Assembly (NCBI GenBank): GCA_947496535.1
Contig: CANMDE010000003.1
Coordinates: 1-64,000, forward strand
Length of the DNA stretch: 64,000 bases
Source: an uncultured Paracoccaceae bacterium
GTDB lineage: Bacteria > Pseudomonadota > Alphaproteobacteria > Rhodobacterales > Rhodobacteraceae
Direction of reading: 5' to 3'
Shown here in pieces: positions 7,842 to 17,769 of this stretch. The translations under genes and the position numbers were made by a program. Numbering within the stretch: position 1 is the stretch's first letter; every line of letters starts with the position of its first letter. The notes beneath the pieces were generated by a model. The model was not told the origin of the DNA. It searched no databases and saw only the letters and a list, made by a program, of their open reading frames with translations.

Positions 7842-7931
7842 GCCTCCGGCGGCGGGGTTCGGAGCGTCTTGGAAACGCTCCGGGGGAGCGTTTCAGGTTC
7901 GAACGGGCGGAGCCCAAGGGCCAAGATGAAG
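7842..7931 (+). repeat. REP-like element, copy 3 (split by a hairpin insert)
   Basis: GCCTCCGGCGG at about 7842-7852 and GGGCCAAGATGAAG at about 7918-7931 are the two ends of the element seen at 3357-3389 and 5261-5293, here separated by about 65 bases. The insert contains GGAGCGT-CTTGGA-AACGCTCC, a hairpin of about seven pairs, and a further GGAGCG copy. It fills the whole gap between cobJ and cobM. Confidence 0.5.
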
Positions 7932-7944
7932 ATGGGGCTTTAGG

Positions 7945-8718
7945 ATGACGGTGTTTTTTGTTGGCGCGGGGCCGGGTGATCCGGAGCTTTTGACATTGAA
8001 GGCTGCGCGGGTGATCGGGGCGTGTCCGGTTTGTCTATATGCCGGGTCATTGGTGCCGGCAGAGGTGGTGGCTTGCGCGCCGGATGATGCGTTGGTCATG
8101 GACACCGCACCGATGACCCTTGATGAGACCCACGGCGCCATTTTGGATGCGCATGCCAAGGGACAGGACGTGGCGCGGGTGCATTCCGGTGATCCTTCGC
8201 TTTACGGCGCTATTGCGGAACAGATCAGGCGTCTTAAGGCGGACGGGATTGATTACCAGATCATTCCGGGCGTGCCTGCCTATGCAGCGGCAGCGGCAGC
8301 ACTTGGGACGGAGTTGACCGTGCCAGAGGTGGCGCAGTCGATTATCCTGACGCGGATGTCCATGAAATCGACGGGGATGCCTGCTGGCGAGACGTTGGAG
8401 AATTTTGCCCAGACGGGCGCGACGCTGGCCATTCATCTAGGCATTCGGGCACTGCGCGAAATCGAACGGCAGTTGGTTCCGCATTATGGGGCAGAATGCC
8501 CCGTGGCGGTGATCTACCGCGTTGGCTGGCCGGATCAGCTGATCATTCGCGGCACGCTGACAGATGTGCGTGAAAAGGTGCGGGCCGCGAAGATCACGCG
8601 CACGGCGCTCATTCTGGTGGGGCCTGCATTGGCCGATTCGCACGGATTTCCCGACTCGGCGCTTTATGATGCGGCCAAGCCGCATGTGCTCCGCCCGCGC
8701 GCAAAGGCTAATTCTTAA
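7945..8718 (+). CDS. cobM: Precorrin-4 C11-methyltransferase CobM
   Basis: CobM methylates C11 of precorrin-4. The 257-residue protein shows the family pattern: VFFVGAGPGDPELLTLKAAR at the N-terminus, CLYAGSLVP, the VHSGDPSLYGAIAEQ loop around residue 78, and IIPGVPAYAAAAAALGTEL. Only an AGG immediately before ATG 7945 hints at a ribosome site. It is the last B12 gene in the run, 142 bases after cobJ across a REP-like element, so it may have a separate message level from the rest. Confidence 0.94.
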   Translation: MTVFFVGAGPGDPELLTLKAARVIGACPVCLYAGSLVPAEVVACAPDDALVMDTAPMTLDETHGAILDAHAKGQDVARVHSGDPSLYGAIAEQIRRLKADGIDYQIIPGVPAYAAAAAALGTELTVPEVAQSIILTRMSMKSTGMPAGETLENFAQTGATLAIHLGIRALREIERQLVPHYGAECPVAVIYRVGWPDQLIIRGTLTDVREKVRAAKITRTALILVGPALADSHGFPDSALYDAAKPHVLRPRAKANS

Positions 8719-8810
8719 GGGTTTGGCGGACTGTCGCTTTGTCGAAACGAAGTTTACTTGAATTTTACATCCGCTGGATCATCATGAGATGCGACTGAGG
8801 GGAATTTGAG

Positions 8811-9161
8811 ATGTATGAATTTTTACCAAAGGCCGTGCGCCAGGGCCTTGAAGATGCCAGAAAATCGGCCATGCGCCAGAAAGACAGGCTTTGCGTGCAT
8901 GATGGCGATAATGTCTACCGTATCCGGCGGTTGTGGGATGACGGTTTTGCGTTGGATCCCGAAGGGTCGGACAAGTTGCGCGGACGGGTCGATATTTATG
9001 ATGGCCCGCGACACCTGTATCAGTGCCTTGTCGTGAATTCCGTTGTTGAGGACGGTGAGCGGGTTTTCGAGTTCAAATGGCTGACCGCTGCATCCGACCG
9101 ACCCGCGCTGGATTTCGTGCGGCCCGATTTTGCACCGGTGGCTTTGCTGGGCTCGTCCTGA
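8811..9161 (+). CDS. Conserved small protein of unknown function
   Basis: A 116-residue soluble protein without signal peptide or membrane segment. It contains RLCVHDGDNVYRIRRLWDDG and a second half with VDIYDGPRHLYQCLVV and EFKWLTAASDRPALDFVRPD, suggesting a compact beta-rich fold. A GAGGGGA ribosome site precedes ATG 8811, supporting expression. Proteins of this kind occur widely in Rhodobacteraceae, but I cannot give a function. It stands between cobM and the LacI regulator with no obvious operon partner. Confidence 0.75.
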   Translation: MYEFLPKAVRQGLEDARKSAMRQKDRLCVHDGDNVYRIRRLWDDGFALDPEGSDKLRGRVDIYDGPRHLYQCLVVNSVVEDGERVFEFKWLTAASDRPALDFVRPDFAPVALLGSS

Positions 9162-9177
9162 GAAACGGGGCAAGGCA

Positions 9178-9315
9178 TCAACAAACCGCTCGTGATCTCT
9201 TTGCACCCGGAACCACGCGGCCCTGATAGGGATCGAATTCTGTGGCATATTGCGCCACTGATCTATCGTCATGGGTCTCGATTTCATCCAAAAAGTACCT
9301 GAACCGCTTTGCCAT
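9178..9315 (-). CDS. Possible 45-aa protein, unknown
   Basis: The minus strand encodes MAKRFRYFLDEIETHDDRSV and on to 45 residues, rich in Arg and acidic residues, with the segment YATEFDPYQGRVVPGAKRS. The composition looks like real protein rather than antisense noise, and GGGAACG just upstream of the ATG could serve as a weak ribosome site. It sits in the 282-bp gap between the unknown protein gene and lacI. It could equally be the remnant of a larger gene. Confidence 0.35.
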   Translation of the reverse strand: MAKRFRYFLDEIETHDDRSVAQYATEFDPYQGRVVPGAKRSRAVC

Positions 9316-9443
9316 CGTTCCCGGTAACTTTATGAATTATGCTGGGTTTCTTCGGCTGACCGTTGTGCAAATGTGTAACGCCTACATTTCCTGGGTTGAG
9401 GGGTTAGATTGTCAGCGACGGCAAAGACAAGATAAGTGGTAGC

Positions 9444-10463
9444 ATGGCAGCAAGAACCGCACCCACATTAGAGGATGTCTCCCGCGCGACGGGCGTGTCT
9501 ACCGCCACCATCTCTCGCGTGCTTAATGCGCCGGGCAAAGTGGCCCCTGCCACCCGGAACAAAGTGACAGCGGCAATCGAGGAACTGGGCTACACCCCCA
9601 ACCATGGCGGCCGGGCGCTCGCATCCAACAGATCCAACACCGTGGGCGCCATCATCCCGACGCTTGCCAACGCCGTGTTCGCGATGGGCATACAATCGTT
9701 TCAGGAGGCGTTGTCGGATGCTGGCATCACCTTGCTGTTGGCCAGCACGGGCTATGATCCTGAACAGGAGCAGCAGCAAATCCGGGCCTTGGTGAGCCAG
9801 GGGGCTGATGGTCTGTTGTTGATCGGACATGAGCGCCCCGCTGCGACGCGCCGGTTTCTGGAATTGCGCGGTGTGCCCCATGTGCTTGCCTGGTGTTTTG
9901 AGGATGATCCTGACGCCCTGTTTGCCGGGTTCGACAACCGCAAGGCGGCGTATTCGCTTGCGAAAAAAGTGCTGGACATGGGCCATCGCAACATTGCCCA
10001 GATTACCGGGGACATCGCTGGCAATGACCGAGCCCAAAGGCGGCGCGAAGGGGTAGAGGCTGCCATCGCCGACCATCCGTCCAAGGCCCGGCTGACCGGA
10101 ACGATTCAGGCGCCGTTTCTTCTGGAACCCAGCGGTGACGCATTTGCGACGCTCGTGGCTGGTCCTGATCGCCCGACCGCCATTATCTGCGGTAGTGATG
10201 TTCATGCGGCAGGTGCCACCGTGCGGGCCGCAGAGATGGGGATCAAAGTGCCGGAAGATATCTCCATCGTTGGATTTGACGATATCGGCCTGGCCTCTGT
10301 GGTGACGCCGCCATTGACTACTTTGCGTATTCCCCAGGTCGAGATGGGCCGTATGGCCGCTGATCTGTTGCTGCGGAAAATAGCGGGGCAGGGTGACGTT
10401 CAAAGTGTTGAATTGCCGACCGAGATTGTGATGCGCGGTTCGCTTGCGCCGCCGTCTGGCTAA
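9444..10463 (+). CDS. LacI-family transcriptional regulator, GntR-like
   Basis: A 339-residue LacI-type repressor. The N-terminal helix-turn-helix is TLEDVSRATGVSTATISRVL, followed by the hinge helix region (YTPNHGGRALASNRSNTVG) and a periplasmic-binding-protein-like sensor domain ending with ISIVGFDDIGLASVVTPPLT. Such proteins usually control sugar or sugar-acid genes, and this one resembles gluconate-type regulators, but no sugar transport or catabolic gene lies nearby to show its target. Its stop overlaps the stop of convergent oxyR by four bases. The start at 9444 directly follows GATAAGTGGTAGC, with no strong ribosome site. Confidence 0.85.
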   Translation: MAARTAPTLEDVSRATGVSTATISRVLNAPGKVAPATRNKVTAAIEELGYTPNHGGRALASNRSNTVGAIIPTLANAVFAMGIQSFQEALSDAGITLLLASTGYDPEQEQQQIRALVSQGADGLLLIGHERPAATRRFLELRGVPHVLAWCFEDDPDALFAGFDNRKAAYSLAKKVLDMGHRNIAQITGDIAGNDRAQRRREGVEAAIADHPSKARLTGTIQAPFLLEPSGDAFATLVAGPDRPTAIICGSDVHAAGATVRAAEMGIKVPEDISIVGFDDIGLASVVTPPLTTLRIPQVEMGRMAADLLLRKIAGQGDVQSVELPTEIVMRGSLAPPSG

Positions 10464-11359
10464 CTCTTCTTGTCAGGTGATTGCGCGCGGACGATTTCGG
10501 CGATGCGGGCCAATTGCGGTGTCAGGGGACTTGTCTTGCGCCACACCATGCCAATTGTGCGTGATGGTTGCGGGTTATTAAATCGGGTCACGGCGACGGG
10601 TGCTGATCGGGTCTCTACCCCCACTGCCATTTCCGGCAAAAGCGTCACGCCCAGCCCCACGCCAACCATCTGCACCAGCGTTGACAGCGAACTGCCGTCG
10701 AGCCCCGCCCAAGGCCGTGCGACCGGCATGTTGCAAAACGATAGGGCCTGATCGCGAAAACAGTGTCCTTCCTCCAGCAGCAACAGCCGCATCTTGTGCA
10801 GTGTATCCGCGCTTGGCACTGGTTTGCCTGCATCCGCCTCTGGCCGCACCAGTAGGAAGCTTTCCTCAAACAGCGGCACCTCGGTCAAGCTGGGTTCTGA
10901 CACCGGGAGGGCGAGGATCGCTGTATCAAGTCGACCTTCGACCAATTCTTCGATCAGCCGGGGCGTGACGGTTTCCCTGACGTGAATATCAAGGCTGTCA
11001 TGATCCTGGGTCAACCGTCGGATCAAACCGGGAAGCAGATAGGGTGCGACGGTCGGAATCACCCCGATCCGCAACCGACCGACCAGCCTGTCCATGGACG
11101 CGCGGGTCAGATCATCCAGCTCATCCACCGACCGCAGAATATCGCGAATACGGCTGACGAAGACCTCTCCAAAATGGGTCAGGCGAATATTCCGGGCGGT
11201 GCGTTCAAACAGCACGATGCCGAGGTTTTCCTCCAAATCCTTGATCTGCATGGACAAGGCAGGCTGAGAGATCGCACAGGCATCTGCCGCATGGCCAAAA
11301 TGGCTGTGCCGGGCCAGCGCGTCGACGTAACGCATCTGTTTGAGCGTGAGATTATTCAT
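10460..11359 (-). CDS. oxyR: OxyR, LysR-type hydrogen-peroxide-sensing activator
   Basis: A 299-residue LysR-type regulator with an N-terminal winged helix (HAADACAISQPALSMQIKDL). The sensor domain carries the redox pair Cys200 and Cys209 in GHCFRDQALSFC, matching the two cysteines of E. coli OxyR that form a disulfide on peroxide exposure. It is transcribed divergently from katG, the classical target, with about 100 bases between the start codons, so it almost certainly binds there and controls both. Length and domain order are normal. Confidence 0.95.
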   Translation of the reverse strand: MNNLTLKQMRYVDALARHSHFGHAADACAISQPALSMQIKDLEENLGIVLFERTARNIRLTHFGEVFVSRIRDILRSVDELDDLTRASMDRLVGRLRIGVIPTVAPYLLPGLIRRLTQDHDSLDIHVRETVTPRLIEELVEGRLDTAILALPVSEPSLTEVPLFEESFLLVRPEADAGKPVPSADTLHKMRLLLLEEGHCFRDQALSFCNMPVARPWAGLDGSSLSTLVQMVGVGLGVTLLPEMAVGVETRSAPVAVTRFNNPQPSRTIGMVWRKTSPLTPQLARIAEIVRAQSPDKKS

Positions 11360-13668
<2,309 letters not shown>

Positions 13669-13703
13669 GTCAGTCCTTCGAGGCGCTGCATCGCGATGAA
13701 AAG

Positions 13704-13735
13704 ATAAACGCCACCCGGTTTCGGGTGGCGTTTAT
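13704..13735 (+). terminator. Intrinsic terminator after katG
   Basis: A perfect hairpin with ACGCCACCCG and CGGGTGGCGT arms and a GTTT loop, extended by AT pairs, followed by a T-rich run (TTTATTTAT). It is 35 bases after the katG stop. Confidence 0.85.
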
Positions 13736-13848
13736 TTATGCGGCAAATGGTGCGCTCATTTGGTTTTGTCACTGATTTTTGTATCATGCTTGTCGATGCA
13801 CCTGAACCCCAGCATCATTCAATAACGCTATCAACAGGGAGATACGTT

Positions 13849-14298
13849 ATGTTCAAAACCGTTTCCAAAGCTGTCATCGCCACGTTTTTCATGTCGGGTA
13901 CGGCAATAGCGGATGGCCATGCCGAATACCTCAATTCCGGCTCGGTACTGCCGACTGATTTGCCATTCAGCGAATTGGTCGTCGTTGGCGATACGCTCTA
14001 TCTGTCCGGCCAGATCGGTAACTTGCCCGGCACGCTGGACCTTGCCGAAGGCGGGATCGAAGCAGAGTCGCGGCAGGTGATGGAAAACATCCAGACCTCG
14101 CTGGAAACGAATGGCTACTCCATGGCGAACCTTGTCAAATGCACCGTCATTCTGGCCGATATCGGTGATTGGGGCGCTTTCAATACGGTCTACGTGGATT
14201 TCTTTGAGGCCGGGAAATTTCCCGCCCGCGCGGCCTTTGCCGGCAGTGGCTTGGCGCTGGGTGCGCTTGTTGAGGTGGATTGTATTGGGGCGAAGTAG
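13849..14298 (+). CDS. RidA-family protein with signal peptide
   Basis: A 149-residue protein of the RidA/YjgF family. The first 25 or so residues (MFKTVSKAVIATFFMSGTAI then ADGHA) look like a cleavable signal peptide, so the protein is probably periplasmic, unlike classical cytosolic RidA, which deaminates reactive enamines. The RidA core shows LYLSGQIGNLPGT and FPARAAFAG, whose arginine matches the active-site Arg of RidA. GGGAG precedes ATG 13849; an upstream in-frame ATG at 13738 overlaps the katG terminator and is rejected. Not obviously co-transcribed with katG. Confidence 0.85.
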   Translation: MFKTVSKAVIATFFMSGTAIADGHAEYLNSGSVLPTDLPFSELVVVGDTLYLSGQIGNLPGTLDLAEGGIEAESRQVMENIQTSLETNGYSMANLVKCTVILADIGDWGAFNTVYVDFFEAGKFPARAAFAGSGLALGALVEVDCIGAK

Positions 14299-14351
14299 GC
14301 CTTTGGTTGTTGTGGCGGAGACAACGACCGCATTGCCTGAATAGACACGCC

Positions 14352-14375
14352 GGGATGCGCCAATTGGCGCATCCC
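14352..14375. terminator. Perfect 24-bp palindrome between convergent genes
   Basis: Twelve-base arms (GGGATGCGCCAA and its complement) meet with no spacer, between the ridA-like stop and the stop of yqiK. It would fold into a strong hairpin on either strand, but only a short T-run follows on the plus side (ACTACTTTAAG). A bidirectional terminator is the most likely role; a protein-binding palindrome is possible. Confidence 0.5.
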
Positions 14376-14391
14376 ACTACTTTAAGTGCGG

Positions 14392-16080
14392 TCAATTCGC
14401 AGCAGGTGGTGTCGGCTTGCTCGTCTTTTTATTGTCCTGCTTTGCCGGTGGCAGAACAGATGACTGGGGTGCGGTAACCGCACCATTGGCAATACCGGCC
14501 ATTCCGTCTTCCATGCTGATCCCCAGCTCTTTGCCAAGCGCTTGCATTGCGGGCATTTGCAAGGCCATGCCCAGCACGGAATCGAGCGCCTGATTCACCG
14601 GGGTCCCACCACCCGTGGCACCGTCTGATCCGCCTGCGGGAGTCATGCCGGTCACCTGATGAATCTTAATCGAGTCGATCTTTTCGGCTGGTTTGACCAT
14701 TTCGGCGATGATCGCTGGCATCGCCTCCAACTGGGCCATCCGGATTTTCATCGCGACGATCTCGGCGCTCAACTCGTTCTCGGAGTTGGCAATGGCCTTC
14801 TGACCTTCAGCAGTCGCAAGCAGATCGGTTTTCTTCGCTTCCGCCCGGACGGTCAGCGCATTGGCATCGGCCTGTGCCTCTTCCAGTTTGGCGGCGGCAC
14901 GGTCGCTGGCTGCGTCTTTCTCGGCCTCAGCTGCCAGGCGAATGCCGGTTGCCTGCCGCTCCGCCTCTTTCTGGGCTTCGATGATGGCGATGCTCTTGAT
15001 CCGCTCAGCTTCGGCGACGGCGCGCGCCGTTTCGATCGCTTCCGATGCCTTTGTCGCTTCGGCGCGGGCGGTGTCTGCAGATGCGCGCGCCTGGCTTTCC
15101 TCTTCGGATTTGCGGGCGACAATGATCTGACGGTCCTGATCTGCTACTTCCAATTCACGCTCTTTGGCGATCTCGGCTTCGCGGATGGCACGTTCGCGGG
15201 CGATTTCGGCCGAACGCACGGCTTTTTCGCGTTCGATCCGGGCCTCTTCCTTGGCGCGATCAGATGCCTCCTGATTGCGGGCAATCTGGGCTTCTTGTTC
15301 GGCCTGAAGGGTCTGGATCTCTTCGATCTGCGCAATCTCGGCCTGCTTTTTCTCACGCTCAATCTGATATTTGCGCTTTTCAGCCTCCATCTCCGACTGC
15401 GCGACAGATACATCTGCCTCGGCCGAGATTTCGGCACGTTCCTTGCGCGATGTGGCGATGACGGCGGCCAGTTTCTGCATCCCGACCGCGTTAAAGGCGT
15501 TGTTTTCATCAAGCGACTCAAACGGCGTCTGATCGAGCGCGGTCAAAGAAACGGCCTCAAGCTCAAGCCCGTTTTTCAACAGGTCTTCGGAAATCGCATT
15601 CTGCACCTCCTGGACAAAGCTTGCGCGGTTTTCGTGCAATTCATCCATGGTCATCTGGGCCGCAACAGCGCGCAGACCGTCAACAAGCTTACCCTCGATC
15701 ATTTCGCGCAACTGATCGACGTGGAAGGTTCGATCACCAAGGGTTTGGGCGGCGCGCGAAATGCCGTCTTCTGTTGCATTGACTGACACGTAGAATTCCA
15801 CGCCTACATCAACACGCATCCGATCCTTTGTGATAAGCGATTGATCTTCGACACGCGCGACTTCCAGGCGCAGTGTTTTCATATTCACCTTGGAAATTTC
15901 ATGCAGAAATGGGACGACGATTGTGCCGCCATCCATGATGACTTTGCGACCGCCGGAACCTGTTTTCACCAGACTGGTTTCCCGCGTGGCCCGTTTGTAA
16001 AGCCGCGCCATGATCAACCCAATAAAGATGAAAAGGCCGATGATAATCGCTGTGGTTGTAAGGATGGGTGTGAACTGCAT
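14392..16080 (-). CDS. yqiK: Flotillin/YqiK-family SPFH membrane protein
   Basis: A 562-residue protein: one N-terminal membrane segment (ILTTTAIIIGLFIFIGLIMA), an SPFH/band-7 domain to about residue 210, a long Glu/Ala/Lys/Arg coiled coil (about 210-450), and a Gly/Pro/Lys-rich tail. Flotillins form large rings that organise membrane microdomains. ATG 16080 has GGAG seven bases upstream; a TTG directly before it is a less likely start. It follows yqiJ by about 58 bases on the same strand, as in the E. coli yqiJK pair, so the two products probably act together. Confidence 0.9.
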   Translation of the reverse strand: MQFTPILTTTAIIIGLFIFIGLIMARLYKRATRETSLVKTGSGGRKVIMDGGTIVVPFLHEISKVNMKTLRLEVARVEDQSLITKDRMRVDVGVEFYVSVNATEDGISRAAQTLGDRTFHVDQLREMIEGKLVDGLRAVAAQMTMDELHENRASFVQEVQNAISEDLLKNGLELEAVSLTALDQTPFESLDENNAFNAVGMQKLAAVIATSRKERAEISAEADVSVAQSEMEAEKRKYQIEREKKQAEIAQIEEIQTLQAEQEAQIARNQEASDRAKEEARIEREKAVRSAEIARERAIREAEIAKERELEVADQDRQIIVARKSEEESQARASADTARAEATKASEAIETARAVAEAERIKSIAIIEAQKEAERQATGIRLAAEAEKDAASDRAAAKLEEAQADANALTVRAEAKKTDLLATAEGQKAIANSENELSAEIVAMKIRMAQLEAMPAIIAEMVKPAEKIDSIKIHQVTGMTPAGGSDGATGGGTPVNQALDSVLGMALQMPAMQALGKELGISMEDGMAGIANGAVTAPQSSVLPPAKQDNKKTSKPTPPAAN

Positions 16081-16138
16081 CAAAGTACTCCTGTGTGTAT
16101 AAAAAATTAGAAAGGACGGAAGATTGTCCGTCGGGGGG

Positions 16139-16855
16139 TCAGATGACGAAGAACTTGTCGCCGCGTTTGCGGATCAGTGTGACCTCGCTGCCTTGCGGAA
16201 ATACGTCTTCATCATGAAAGGGCTCTACCCGCAGGTAGTGGATGTTTTCGTAGCGATCCTTGATCTTGACCTCTGCAGGTCGCCCGCGTGCTGCGGCCCC
16301 TTGCGTGATCACCCCACGATGCCCACCCAGAAAGCGGGCGCGCATCGCGCTTGTTTCTGTTTTGGGCATGATCAATGCGACCCAGTTGGCAATGACGCGG
16401 GTAACGGCCAAAGCTGGCATTGCGACTATCAGGGCAGCCCCGAGTGACGGCAAGCCGTGCCCGAGGATTCCTGTCATTGTCGACTGCAGGATCAACCCGA
16501 ACAGGCCGAACATCGTTAGAAACGACACAAGCCAGATCAGAAAGGGTACGTCTTTTGCACCGATCCAGGTAAACAGGCCGGATGATGATTGGCCGGCATT
16601 GGCGTCACCTGTTGCCGCCATCTCCACCGGATCCACATCAAGATCCACGCCCGCCTCAAATTCAGCGGATAGGTCAAAATCGATATCCGCATCCAGATCA
16701 GGGCCATCACTGCCCAGACCAAGAAGGGTGCCGCCAACAAGGGCGCTCAGTATTTCAAGAACAAACAGCCCTGCAACAACCGCAAGCGCAACGGCAAACG
16801 GAAAGGACTCTGGCGATAGAAAAAGGTCGGTCATGCTACTCATATCAATCATCAT
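16139..16855 (-). CDS. yqiJ: YqiJ-family (NfeD-like) membrane protein with C-terminal OB fold
   Basis: A 238-residue inner-membrane protein with an N-terminal hydrophobic segment (FAVALAVVAGLFVLEILSAL), an acidic linker rich in Asp (DGPDLDADIDFDLSAEFEAG), two more membrane segments around residues 105-160, and a C-terminal beta-rich OB-fold domain ending RKRGDKFFVI. This is the layout of YqiJ, which pairs with the flotillin YqiK encoded just downstream; known flotillin operons pair with NfeD-type proteins. No ribosome site is visible before ATG 16855, and the upstream region is strikingly AT-rich. Confidence 0.85.
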   Translation of the reverse strand: MMIDMSSMTDLFLSPESFPFAVALAVVAGLFVLEILSALVGGTLLGLGSDGPDLDADIDFDLSAEFEAGVDLDVDPVEMAATGDANAGQSSSGLFTWIGAKDVPFLIWLVSFLTMFGLFGLILQSTMTGILGHGLPSLGAALIVAMPALAVTRVIANWVALIMPKTETSAMRARFLGGHRGVITQGAAARGRPAEVKIKDRYENIHYLRVEPFHDEDVFPQGSEVTLIRKRGDKFFVI

Positions 16856-16899
16856 ATATACACATCACAGAAAAATGTTAGTGTTTTATGTGCAAAAAG

Positions 16900-16926
16900 T
16901 TGCTTTTTTATATTTTACACTATAAT
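16900..16926 (+). promoter_or_regulatory. Likely promoter of the MmpA-like gene
   Basis: A perfect -10 hexamer TATAAT (16921-16926) follows TTGCTT (16900-16905) at a 15-base spacing, short of the ideal 17. The surrounding 16856-16970 is far richer in A and T than the rest of the window. Overlapping palindromic AT tracts could serve as an operator for the HTH protein downstream or for yqiJ on the other strand. Confidence 0.5.
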
Positions 16927-16970
16927 ATATATGGATACGGCCTACCTATATAGCGGGATCAAAACCATCC

Positions 16971-17417
16971 ATGCCTGACTTTCTTAAACGGCGTCGTCTT
17001 GCAAGGATGATTGATCAGGCGGCTGCAAAGGTGACCGATTTGCCCGTACCCGAGCAGGGCTGGGTGGCATCCGTGCGAAAGGCGCTTGGCATGTCGGCCG
17101 AACAGGTGGCCCGCCGGAAAGGCGTCAGCAGAAATGCGGTCTATCAAGCTGAACGGAGTGAACTTGAGGGGGCGGTTTCCATCAAACAGATGGAAAACCT
17201 CGCTGCTGCCATGGGCGCGCGCTTTGTTTATGCAATCGTCCCAGACGAGCGGATCGAAGACCTGAAATATCATCAGGCCCTCAAAACAGCCCACCGGCAG
17301 ATTGACGACGAACCGGATGCGCTGAACTGGTCCGCAGACGATCGGCAGGATTGGATCGAAGACAAAGCCGCTGAACTTCTCCACGACATGCCGCCCAGCT
17401 TTTGGGATGATAAGTGA
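16971..17417 (+). CDS. Mobile mystery protein A-like HTH regulator (partner missing)
   Basis: A 148-residue protein with a helix-turn-helix of the XRE type around residues 35-65 (LGMSAEQVARRKGVSRNAVY) followed by ARFVYAIVPDERIEDL and the C-terminal HDMPPSFWDDK. This matches 'mobile mystery protein A', which is usually encoded beside a Fic-domain protein, 'mobile mystery protein B', in what appears to be a mobile toxin-antitoxin-like pair. No Fic gene (HPFxxGNGR motif) is visible on either side; the next gene is rplO. It may be a solitary regulator or the relic of a lost pair. Confidence 0.75.
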   Translation: MPDFLKRRRLARMIDQAAAKVTDLPVPEQGWVASVRKALGMSAEQVARRKGVSRNAVYQAERSELEGAVSIKQMENLAAAMGARFVYAIVPDERIEDLKYHQALKTAHRQIDDEPDALNWSADDRQDWIEDKAAELLHDMPPSFWDDK

Positions 17418-17505
17418 ACGTGCAAGGTTGATGCGGCGGGGGCCTGTCGCTATCGGTTTTGACCGTACTCTCGTTTAACATCCCAAGTCCTAAACTACCG
17501 TCCTG

Positions 17506-17540
17506 CGTTGCCCGACGTTTTGCCGACGCTTTTCCGACCG
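17506..17540 (+). repeat. 35-bp repeat with three 11-bp-phased hexamers, copy 1
   Basis: CCGACG starts at 17512 and 17523 and CCGACC at 17534, so three near-identical hexamers recur with an exact period of 11 bases, about one DNA turn. The whole 35-base unit occurs again, inverted, at 49041-49075 with only two differences. This copy lies between the MmpA-like gene and the rplO promoter. Confidence 0.8.
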
Positions 17541-17644
17541 GCTTCTGGCGTCCAATTAACTAACAAACACTGGCATTAACCAATGAATCGGTCGCATTGA
17601 CCTGAATGGGCCACACAACACCCCACCGCGCGTTGCGTCCCCCC

Positions 17645-17673
17645 TTGATCCGTATTGGTCATCCGTCTATACG
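17645..17673 (+). promoter_or_regulatory. Promoter for rplO
   Basis: TTGATC (17645-17650) and TATACG (17668-17673) stand exactly 17 bases apart, about 97 bases before the rplO start. This fits a housekeeping sigma-70-type promoter and is what one would expect where rplO has lost the upstream spc-operon promoter. Confidence 0.6.
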
Positions 17674-17769
17674 CCCCCCGGTCGGACACGAATTAATCCG
17701 ACTCAATTGAAACGCCGTGTTTGGCCGCTCCCGTCGCTGGGGGCCAATTCCGGCAAAAGGAGAAGCGAC

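Larger units (their letters stand above)
17418..17769. other. 350-bp gap between the MmpA-like gene and rplO
   Basis: No protein frame is evident. The stretch holds a 35-base repeat with 11-base periodicity (17506-17540), a good promoter for rplO (17645-17673) and roughly 95 bases of rplO leader. No trace of rpmD, rpsE or of a Fic gene remains, so the spc operon is cleanly missing upstream of rplO. Confidence 0.6.

Noticed and set aside
14659..15786. 375-codon plus-strand open frame opposite yqiK
   Set aside because: Phe/Leu/Gly/Arg-rich translation is the reverse of the coiled-coil Glu/Ala/Lys repeats in yqiK and not a real protein.
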